A stretch of 64,000 bases of DNA from Paenibacillus nasutitermitis. Its GTDB lineage: Bacteria > Bacillota > Bacilli > Paenibacillales > Paenibacillaceae. Position 1 is the first letter of the stretch; each line of letters opens with the position of its first letter. The stretch is taken from the NCBI RefSeq assembly GCF_014641075.1, contig NZ_BMHP01000003.1, positions 1,240,001 to 1,304,000 of the forward strand, in the 5' to 3' direction. The notes under the pieces are model-generated. The model was not told where the DNA came from and searched no databases. It worked only from the letters and a program-made list of their open reading frames with translations. Below are positions 35,593 to 42,528 of the stretch, piece by piece. The translations under genes were made by a program, and so were the position numbers.

Positions 35593-36585
35593 ATGTCCGT
35601 CCACGCTACTTCGAAACGCCGCCTGTGGATCAGCCTCATCGTCATTGCGGCAATCGTCTTCTCGCTCGTCTGGGACGCTAACGCCCGCAGCCATGCGTTG
35701 GCGTTCGACCCGAAATGCGTCGGCATTACCGAGCAAAACGGGCATCGCGTCATGGTTATGGACGCCGACATGACCGATTGGAACAGCAGTCAAGCCGTTC
35801 TCTGGTCCTGGTATCCGACGGCCGCCAACGGTTTCGGGGATCTGACCGCCGCCTGGGACTTGCCCACCGATCTGAAAATTCGCGACAACTGCGTATTCGG
35901 AGGCCGCTTTGCGATCGTCACCGATTCGGCGGGACTGGCCGCGATCGTACCCTATCCTGCCGGAAACAGCAAGAAATGGGGTCTGAACGTCGGCGGCAAC
36001 CCACAATCCGCCGAGCTGCTCCCGAACGGGAATATCGCCATCGCCGCCAGCCAAGGGAACTGGGTTCGCGTATATACGTCGACTCTGCATTCCTCATCCA
36101 GCACCTATGCGACTTACGCTCTTCCGGGTGCGCGGGGCGTGCTGTGGGACCCCCGAGGCAACGTGCTTTGGGCCGTGGGAGACAATCATCTGGTCGCCTT
36201 GCTGGTCGACGGCTCGCGGATCGCTCCGGTTCTGACCGAATACTTGAAAGTAACCCTGCCGACGGTCGGCGGACGCGACGTCCAACCCGTATACGGCGAC
36301 GTCGACAAGCTGTGGGTGCCGACCAACTCGGCCGTCTATCAGTACAGCAAATCGGCAAACGCTTTCAGTACGACGTACGCGGGAGCCGCCCAGATGAACC
36401 GGGCCAACGTGCGGGGGACCGGCAGCGACCTCGAAACCGGTCAAGCCATTCAGACGGTGCCTAAGGCTGGCTGTTCGTCCTCCTGGTGCACTGACACGGT
36501 CGACTTCTTCGCACCCGGCACGACCCGTACCCTCACCGGAGGAGCGATCTACAAGGCTCACTTTTTGAATCCCGAGTACCAGTAG
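35593..36585 (+). CDS. Membrane-anchored or secreted propeller-like protein (DUF6528-like), copy 1
   Basis: The ATG at 35593 follows AAGGAGG at 12 bases and gives 330 residues; the open frame extends much further upstream only as a shadow of the isomerase gene. Residues 10-28 are a single hydrophobic segment (signal peptide or anchor). The rest shows repeating beta-strand blades (DWNSSQAVLWSW, IVTDSAGLAAIVPYPAGN, SAELLPNGNIAIAAS, VLWDPRGNVLWAVGDNHLV), consistent with a WD40-like propeller of the DUF6528 kind. A Cys pair (GCSSSWC) occurs near the C terminus. It is about 60 percent identical over the core to the next gene. Function unknown; linkage to the importer suggests glycan binding or cleavage at the cell surface. 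Confidence 0.75.
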   Translation: MSVHATSKRRLWISLIVIAAIVFSLVWDANARSHALAFDPKCVGITEQNGHRVMVMDADMTDWNSSQAVLWSWYPTAANGFGDLTAAWDLPTDLKIRDNCVFGGRFAIVTDSAGLAAIVPYPAGNSKKWGLNVGGNPQSAELLPNGNIAIAASQGNWVRVYTSTLHSSSSTYATYALPGARGVLWDPRGNVLWAVGDNHLVALLVDGSRIAPVLTEYLKVTLPTVGGRDVQPVYGDVDKLWVPTNSAVYQYSKSANAFSTTYAGAAQMNRANVRGTGSDLETGQAIQTVPKAGCSSSWCTDTVDFFAPGTTRTLTGGAIYKAHFLNPEYQ

Positions 36586-36622
36586 CAAGAGCGGCTTGCA
36601 TACCAGAGAGGAGCCTATATTC

Positions 36623-37648
36623 ATGAAAATCAGGTGGTTTACGATATCTATGACGATCGTACTCGCGTTAACGCTCGGACTCGTCATCCTGCGCCACGAA
36701 CCGGCGACCGCGGTCGCCACCGACTTCCCGCTCGGGGGCACCGACCAGAAGAACGATAAAATCGTGTTTTTTGACCCGAACGCCACGGACTGGAACGCTG
36801 CTTCTTCGATCGTATGGCAATGGACCCCTACGGCTGCCAACGGCTTCAGCGGTCTGACCGGCGCGTTCGGCGATCCGAGCGACGTCCGCCTTCGCGACAA
36901 CTGCGTATACGGAGGCCAGTGGCTCGTCGTCGCCGATTCCAAGGGACTGGCCGCAGTCGTACCGTATCCGGCCGGCAACAGCCGGAAATGGGGCTTGAAC
37001 GTGGGAGGCAATCCGCATGCCGCCGAGTTGCTGCCCAACGGCAACGTCGCGGTGGCAGCCAGCCACGGCCATTGGGTCCGGATCTACACGGCGTCGCAGG
37101 GCCCAGACTCGGCGGTCTACGCCCAATACGATCTGACCGGCGCGCACGGCGTGGTGTGGGACCCTCAGCGCTCGCTGCTGTGGGCGCTCGGCGACTACCA
37201 CTTGGTTGCGCTAAGCGTTAACGGTACAGATGCCGCTCCGACGATCCGCGAGGTGCTGAAGGTCGATCTGCCGCAGCAATACCGCGGCAACGGCGACCCG
37301 CTTGAGAATCCCGGGGGACACGAGCTGCAGCCCGTCTACGGCGATTCCGACAGGCTGTGGATAACGACCGCCAAACACGTGTACCAATACGTCAAGTCCA
37401 CAAACACGTTCGACTCGTCGTATCCGGGCAGCGCCGGCGCCGACCGGGAAGCGACCAAAAGCGTGAGCAACCAGCTGTCCGGCCAGATCGTCTCCACGCA
37501 ACCGGACTATGCGAAAACGCCGGTCGGTGCCTGCGTCTTCAACGGCTGGTGCATGGACAGCACCGATTTCTTCAATCCGGCCTACACCCGGACGCGCACG
37601 GACGCCGCCTTCTACAAGGTTCGCGTCATGAATCCGGCGTATCAGTAA
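36623..37648 (+). CDS. Membrane-anchored or secreted propeller-like protein (DUF6528-like), copy 2
   Basis: The ATG at 36623 has GAGAGGAG nine bases upstream and gives 341 residues; an earlier TTG (36596) is less likely. After a hydrophobic N-terminal segment (ISMTIVLALTLGLVIL) the blades match copy 1 closely: PTAANGF, RDNCVYGG, VPYPAGNSRKWGLNVGGNP, AELLPNGNVAVAAS, VVWDPQRSLLWALGDYHLV, HELQPVYGDSDRLW. A C-terminal Cys pair (ACVFNGWC) matches that of copy 1. The pair arose by tandem duplication. It is the last gene before a strong terminator. Confidence 0.75.
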   Translation: MKIRWFTISMTIVLALTLGLVILRHEPATAVATDFPLGGTDQKNDKIVFFDPNATDWNAASSIVWQWTPTAANGFSGLTGAFGDPSDVRLRDNCVYGGQWLVVADSKGLAAVVPYPAGNSRKWGLNVGGNPHAAELLPNGNVAVAASHGHWVRIYTASQGPDSAVYAQYDLTGAHGVVWDPQRSLLWALGDYHLVALSVNGTDAAPTIREVLKVDLPQQYRGNGDPLENPGGHELQPVYGDSDRLWITTAKHVYQYVKSTNTFDSSYPGSAGADREATKSVSNQLSGQIVSTQPDYAKTPVGACVFNGWCMDSTDFFNPAYTRTRTDAAFYKVRVMNPAYQ

Positions 37649-37670
37649 ATCTTATTCGAAGCAGATGGAG

Positions 37671-37756
37671 CAGAAAAGGGACATCGCCTTCTCTCGGGAA
37701 ACCCCGGCTTGCCGAGCGACCGTTTCCGAGCTTGGGGCGATGTCCTTTCTCCTTTT
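37671..37756 (+). terminator. Long intrinsic terminator of plus-strand importer cassette
   Basis: An outer stem pairs AAAGGGACATCGCC (ending 37688) with GGCGATGTCCTTT (from 37736). An inner stem pairs CTCGGGAA (37693-37700) with TTTCCGAG (37723-37730). The tail is pyrimidine- and T-rich (CTCCTTTTC). Confidence 0.75.
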
Positions 37757-37799
37757 CAAAACCAAGATTTTCAGCTGTCACTTATGATACTGGATTCTC

Positions 37800-39056
37800 T
37801 TACACTTTTTTGAAATCATTCTCGGGGCCTTGATCCATCATAACTTCTACCATATTGGAAGACCCCATTCTAAGCTTGGGTCTGGATTCGGAGTCCGGTG
37901 TACTGTAAAGCTCCAAGGGGCTTATAATAACTCCATCCGGCCTATTATGAAGTATTCCGGGCACACAAGAATAAATGGTATCATTATTATTTGCATTGTT
38001 GGCGACGATGGTAACGGAGGTGCCATTATGATTATCTATACTCATGGACACCTTGTATCTGTAGAATGAGCCCGTTCCATTTGACTGGGCAGAATAAACC
38101 ACAGGAACAACCGCGAGAATATCATCGTTGAACCTTATTTTAATCACTTCCGTCTTCGTTGATTGGCTGCTGCTTCCCCTGACATCCCCCATATGTTCCA
38201 CTGCTCCGTTGCCAAAACTACTGAGGGGAGGTGTTCCTTCCGCTCCAAACATAGCTACATCGATCTGCCTGCCATCCTTTGTATAGACTAAAGCATATAT
38301 ATCATAATCTGTCCCGGTATCCCAAGTTACAGTGGCTGTAATTTCTGGTGTTTTATCCATGATAACTGGCTTTTGGCCTTTATCCAGATTTACCTTTCCC
38401 TTTACCTTTTCGAGGTTTAACGATGATAACGTGTTTTGACTGTTTTTATTTTCAGGAGCAGTTACAGTCAAATCAGGACCTTTTGGTATATTCTTTTGAA
38501 TCGTCTTAGGTTCGGAAAGTTTCTGTTGCTCATCAGATTCAGTCTCAACACCGTAATTTTTACATAACCCTTCAAGCCCAGAATCGAATCCACGCCAGAT
38601 TGATTTTACCTTTGTCTGACCATTCCTTAGATATAATTCTAATACGACGATTCCATTTTCATTCGTGAAACTAGATGGAATTAACTGGACAATAGATTTG
38701 TCGGTACAGATCTCTGCCTTTAAATTTTTTACATTTGAAAATCCCGTACTATTATCCTCTGTAAGAGTGATCGCTATTTTAGTAATCCCTGCAGGGACCT
38801 TGCTCATGTCAAAATTAAGTCTATGTACGTTTGTATGGCCTACTTTCTCAGATGGTATAAGGGCAGCTACACCGGAAGGACTTGTTGGTTGATTATAAAA
38901 TATGATCCCGCTATCTCCTTGTACCTTGTCCGAGTCCGTTAAAAGGAATGCTGTTAAAGAAATATCGATCGAAGTAGAAATTTCATAGCTGACAGTAACA
39001 TTACCTTTTGTGGAGCTTAATGCCGTATTTGCTCCCATCTGAAGAAATTGATCCAT
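37800..39056 (-). CDS. Two-domain TerD/TerA-family protein
   Basis: A 418-residue protein with two TerD-like beta-sandwich domains joined by a Ser/Lys/Pro-rich linker (about 180-240). The first (1-170) shows SIDISLTAFLLTDSDKVQGDSGIIFYNQP and the second (240-400) shows TDYDIYALVYTKDGRQIDVAMFG, both typical Ca-binding TerD strands. The two-domain layout resembles TerA. TerD proteins belong to tellurite/stress gene clusters in the cytosol, but no other ter gene is in the window, so its partners are elsewhere or absent. The ATG has AAGGGGAG upstream. Base composition is clearly AT-richer than the preceding importer cassette. Confidence 0.85.
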   Translation of the reverse strand: MDQFLQMGANTALSSTKGNVTVSYEISTSIDISLTAFLLTDSDKVQGDSGIIFYNQPTSPSGVAALIPSEKVGHTNVHRLNFDMSKVPAGITKIAITLTEDNSTGFSNVKNLKAEICTDKSIVQLIPSSFTNENGIVVLELYLRNGQTKVKSIWRGFDSGLEGLCKNYGVETESDEQQKLSEPKTIQKNIPKGPDLTVTAPENKNSQNTLSSLNLEKVKGKVNLDKGQKPVIMDKTPEITATVTWDTGTDYDIYALVYTKDGRQIDVAMFGAEGTPPLSSFGNGAVEHMGDVRGSSSQSTKTEVIKIRFNDDILAVVPVVYSAQSNGTGSFYRYKVSMSIDNHNGTSVTIVANNANNNDTIYSCVPGILHNRPDGVIISPLELYSTPDSESRPKLRMGSSNMVEVMMDQGPENDFKKV

Positions 39057-39129
39057 TTAAACCACTCCCCTTGTATAACAAATATAAATTCAGTAATAGC
39101 ACGCATATTGTATCAGCCGAAATTAGGAA

Positions 39130-39519
39130 TTAAAAGAAGTCTTTGTCGAAAAAGCAAGTATTTTCTCTAAAATTGGCAAACGAGAGACGCAGAATATAGT
39201 TGTCAGCTTCCATATGAATTGCCTTAACCAGCGCCCTCAGCAAAGTTCTCTTTTCTTCATTGGTCGCTTCTTCGAACAAGCTGTCAAAGTTATTCAAAGC
39301 CTCAATAATAACTTCCTTATTAATGACTACTGTGGATTGTAATTTTTCTATTTCTCGCTCCATATGGGTAATTACTTTACTGCTCTCTTCAATTTCGGCT
39401 TCAACCGTTTCTGATAAACGGCTATAAAGTGAAGCTTTAATCTCGCTCGCATAATAATCAGCATCCTGCTTTTTTTGCTTCTCTAAAAGCTTCCTTAAGC
39501 TAGTCCGCTGTATGTTCAA
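39130..39519 (-). pseudogene. C-terminal remnant of large serine recombinase, copy 1
   Basis: The 129 codons encode the coiled coil and tail typical of the C terminus of large serine recombinases: a Lys/Gln/Glu-rich helix, then KLQSTVVINKEVIIEALNNF, FDSLFEEATNEEKRTLLRALVKAI. The catalytic resolvase and zinc domains are missing. The first usable codon is a TTG without ribosome site, and the reading frame abuts the end of the TetR gene. About 80 bases of its 3' end recur at 48324-48434. It is therefore a relic of an integrated element. Confidence 0.8.
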
Positions 39520-39532
39520 ATCTTTTTCAAGT

Positions 39533-40165
39533 TCAGTTCGTCACGCCTCCATCCAGCGTCTTTATAGACAACGTATCCCATATGCTCATTAGCTGCGATA
39601 TGGCAGCATCAATTGCCTCAATCGGAACACCGTCTCTGGCTTGTGAAGAAATCCCTCGAAGAAAGGTGTCAAACATGGTAACCAGCATAGAGATATCCGT
39701 AGAATCGGGCAACTCACCATCTTTTATGGCTCGTTCTATACAATCTTTCTGCCAGCTGCGGACCTTTTGGCGTTCCTTGGAGAGCAACTCTTGGATGTGT
39801 TTTAGCTCTAGAGAACAGGTTGCAGCAGATAAAACCAGCAGGCAGCCGAGAGGGTGGGAGCTTTCTGTCTGCATCCGTGCTGATCTCCGTAATCCCTGCT
39901 CGATGGCTGCTCTCGGTGTCAGACTGCTATCCCTGAAGCTTTCTGAAACCTGTCCATAAGTTGCGATATACAAATCTACTGCTTCTCGGAACAGTGCTTC
40001 CTTAGATTCGAACGCCGCGTAAAAACTCGCTGCTGATATATTTCCCATCGCAACGCGAAGTTGAGCAAGTGAAGTGGATTCAAAGCCGTGTTCCCAAAAC
40101 AATAGCATCGCGGCAACAACTGCCTCGTCACGTTTAAAAGCGCGAGGGCGTCCTGTACGTGGCAT
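39533..40165 (-). CDS. TetR-family transcriptional regulator
   Basis: The ATG at 40165 has GGGAGG seven bases upstream and gives 210 residues; a GTG five codons earlier overlaps that site. The N-terminal helix-turn-helix covers about residues 8-55 (TSLAQLRVAMGNISAASFYAAFESKEALF), followed by a helical ligand-binding domain. It is divergent from an MFS exporter gene starting at 40623, the usual arrangement for a repressor of an efflux pump. The intervening DNA contains an IS110 remnant. Its last codons lie at the junction with the recombinase relic, so the C terminus may be altered. Confidence 0.9.
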   Translation of the reverse strand: MPRTGRPRAFKRDEAVVAAMLLFWEHGFESTSLAQLRVAMGNISAASFYAAFESKEALFREAVDLYIATYGQVSESFRDSSLTPRAAIEQGLRRSARMQTESSHPLGCLLVLSAATCSLELKHIQELLSKERQKVRSWQKDCIERAIKDGELPDSTDISMLVTMFDTFLRGISSQARDGVPIEAIDAAISQLMSIWDTLSIKTLDGGVTN

Positions 40166-40300
40166 GAAATAACCTCCCACTATAAAGTTAATTTTACTCC
40201 CGTTATCTCGCTTATTCTCAGTATTACAACCCCTTACATTCCTTCGTTCTACCTCTCAAGGGGTGGATGCCGATTCTTGCTCCTTTACGGGGTCGAGCCC

Positions 40301-40498
40301 TTATGGTGTGTAGTTCTTCGTTTTCATTTGTGCGTTGTCCTCGAGTTCCTTGCTTTTGTTCACATGGTGAGGATTGACGAGGACCAAATTGATTCCTTCA
40401 TTCTGCAAGTAAGCAGCTAGGGGAAACCAGTAGTGTCCGGTAGGCTCGATACCAAAAAGGATATCCGTCTTGTTGTAAGATTGCTTGAGCTCTTTCAT
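40301..40498 (-). pseudogene. IS110-family transposase fragment
   Basis: The 65 codons match part of the DEDD catalytic domain of IS110-type transposases: FGIEPTGHYWFPLAAYL, INLVLVNPHHVNKSKELEDN. Both the start of the domain and everything after it are missing. It has no ribosome site and lies between the TetR and MFS genes. Confidence 0.8.
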
Positions 40499-40546
40499 CC
40501 AGGAATGGCTCCTTTATCACTTATATACTAATCGATCCAAAAGTCC

Positions 40547-40575
40547 TTGACAAGGATTATCATTGAATATAACAT
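40547..40575 (+). promoter_or_regulatory. Promoter of MFS exporter gene
   Basis: A perfect -35 box TTGACA (40547-40552) and -10 box TAACAT (40570-40575) are 17 bases apart. ATCGATCCA occurs on both sides (40531-40539 and 40584-40592), the second inside TGGAATGATCGATCCA. These are candidate binding sites for the divergent TetR protein. Confidence 0.6.
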
Positions 40576-40622
40576 ATGGAATGATCGATCCACAAATATA
40601 TTTACTTAAAGGAGGAATTACG

Positions 40623-41828
40623 TTGTCTCAATTATCATCATCAACGGGTGTAGCTCAATCGGACAACATCCCTGCCAGATTACCCTGGCTTGCACTGCTC
40701 GCTCTTGCGATGACAGGTTTTATTTGTATCTTTACAGAAACCATCCCGGCTGGTTTACTACCGCATATAGCCGAAGGGTTGAACATTAGTAAAGGAATGG
40801 CTGGTCAACTCGTAACCTCTTATGCAATTGGTTCCATCGTGGCGGCTATTCCATTTGCCATATCTACTGGCGGGTTCAGGCGTCGTCCGCTTCTACTCGC
40901 CATCATAGTAGGTTTTCTCATTTTCAATTCTGTGACCGCATTGTCAAGCAGCTATGTATTAACTCTGATCGCCCGGTTTTTCGCCGGTGTAGCTGCCGGT
41001 GCTGCATGGGGGATGGTTGCCGGTTATGCGCGACGTATGGTACCAGATATCTTAAGAGGACGAGCCTTGGCTGTAGCGATGGTGGGAACTCCGATCGCAC
41101 TTACATTCGGTGTGCCGATTGGAACCGTGCTCGGTGACTTGACCGGTTGGCGTCTCGTTTTCGGACTTATGTCTCTTCTGACTCTTGTGTTAATTGCATG
41201 GGTACTGTGGAAGGTACCGGATTATCCAGGGCAGCCTGCCGGTCAAAGAATGACCGTCGGTCAGGTCTTTGTTTTACCCGGTATCCGTCCAATTCTCTTG
41301 GTAGTGCTGACATGGATGCTGGCACACAATATTTTATATACGTATATTGCTCCGTTTCTTGATCATTTGGGACTCGGAGGACATGTTGGCCTTATCTTGC
41401 TGGTCTTTGGTATAATGGCTCTTTTATCCATCTGGATCGTTGGTCTGCTGATAGACCGTCACCTACGCCTGCTAGTATTGATTAGTTTGCTCGGCTTCCT
41501 ACTCGTGTCCGCAGCACTATGGACGGGCGCCACATCGGCAGCCTTCGTTTATACGGCGATAGCGTTGTGGGGACTTACCTTCGGTGGTGCTGCCACACTA
41601 TTACAAACAGCGCTTGCCGAAGCAAGCGGTGAAGAAGGGGTGGATATCGTGATGCCGATTAATACCACTGTTTGGAATCTGGCTATCGCTGGTGGGGGTA
41701 TTGCGGGTGGTACCTTACTGGAGCTTGTTGGAGTCCAGTCGTTCCCGGGCGTGCTGTTGATTTTGCTGCTTATTGCGTTGATTATAACGTGGAGTGCGAA
41801 GATACATGGTTTTCCCAGAAAAAATTAG
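40623..41828 (+). CDS. MFS transporter, DHA1-type exporter
   Basis: The TTG at 40623 has AAAGGAGG seven bases upstream and gives 401 residues with twelve predicted membrane segments; an ATG at 40563 in the same frame overlaps the promoter. Motifs of the arabinose-efflux/drug-exporter group are seen: FTETIPAGLLPHIAEGL in helix 1, a helix 4/5 region with ARFFAGVAAGAAWGMVAGYARRM and GTPIALTFGVPIGTVLG. The substrate is unknown; sugars or drugs are both possible. It is controlled most likely by the divergent TetR protein. Confidence 0.9.
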   Translation: MSQLSSSTGVAQSDNIPARLPWLALLALAMTGFICIFTETIPAGLLPHIAEGLNISKGMAGQLVTSYAIGSIVAAIPFAISTGGFRRRPLLLAIIVGFLIFNSVTALSSSYVLTLIARFFAGVAAGAAWGMVAGYARRMVPDILRGRALAVAMVGTPIALTFGVPIGTVLGDLTGWRLVFGLMSLLTLVLIAWVLWKVPDYPGQPAGQRMTVGQVFVLPGIRPILLVVLTWMLAHNILYTYIAPFLDHLGLGGHVGLILLVFGIMALLSIWIVGLLIDRHLRLLVLISLLGFLLVSAALWTGATSAAFVYTAIALWGLTFGGAATLLQTALAEASGEEGVDIVMPINTTVWNLAIAGGGIAGGTLLELVGVQSFPGVLLILLLIALIITWSAKIHGFPRKN

Positions 41829-41836
41829 ATTTCGCA

Positions 41837-41850
41837 ACCCTTAAGGGTTC
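41837..41850. repeat. Perfect 14-base palindrome after MFS gene
   Basis: AACCCTTAAGGGTT is self-complementary with no loop. It lies 9 bases after the stop codon and could be a weak terminator (CTCCTCCCT follows) or a protein site. Confidence 0.4.
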
Positions 41851-41855
41851 TCCTC

Positions 41856-41933
41856 CCTAGGCTATCCACCAAATAAAAAAGGTTCACAAAATCATTCGTA
41901 GACTTAAATGGGTTATTTTAGTGGAGCCTAGGG
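41856..41933. repeat. 78-bp element with inverted ends
   Basis: CCCTAGGCTATCCAC (41856-41870) and GTGGAGCCTAGGG (41921-41933) are inverted repeats with a two-base bulge, around a 50-base AT-rich interior. It resembles a small MITE-like element or a long hairpin. No target duplication was recognised. Confidence 0.4.
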
Positions 41934-42528
41934 GGACCCTCACTCCTGACCTTGTCGCTGCCAGCGATGCGCTCTACCAAGGATGGTCATTTTCACAACC
42001 ATAAAACTTTCGGACACGGATCATTTCTACCATTTTTTTTCTTCCGAAGTGTGCTGTTGCAACGCAACGCCTCCAGTTCTTCCACTCGATACACAAGACT
42101 TCCATAAATATAGAAACCCGAGCGCTGAATGCATTCGGGTAAATGCGGCTCCATAATTCTACTTTCTCACAACCGACACACAGCACTCCACATGTGTGGC
42201 ATGCCTACCATTGAGCAATTCGTTAAACGTCCAACGGCAAGCATTTTTTACATCAATTAACATTAGCCTAGAAGTTCTCTTCCCGCCATCTGTTTTGTCT
42301 CGCAGAAGTAGCGCGACTAATTCCTCGTTAACAGTTCTAATAAATTTATGGTAAACTATTCAAATATTCGACAAACCGCAGTTCCCCCCCATCATCACCT
42401 CTATATCAAGGATTAAACGCGATGGTGCTAGTAAAATATACTAGAACAAAATGCGCTGCCACCTAATTGATTGGTCACAAGTAAGTACCATAATGGGTGA
42501 AGCTCTCATAGTGAAAGGAATTGGCTAT
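41934..42528. other. Intergenic region with degraded minus-strand frames
   Basis: Two overlapping minus-strand frames (about 42166-42372, ending in HVECCVSVVRK, and 41974-42186) lack starts or ribosome sites and look like decayed coding sequence. I do not recognise the genes. The last 100 bases are AT-rich and must hold the promoter of the hybrid kinase gene. Confidence 0.3.

Noticed and set aside
34937..36464. Arg-rich overlapping frames across the plus-strand cassette
   Set aside because: They arise from high GC in alternate frames of real genes.
42166..42372. Methyltransferase C terminus (HVECCV)
   Set aside because: Only the short HVE-type tail resembles RlmCD/TrmA-like ends; the preceding residues do not, so no family is claimed.
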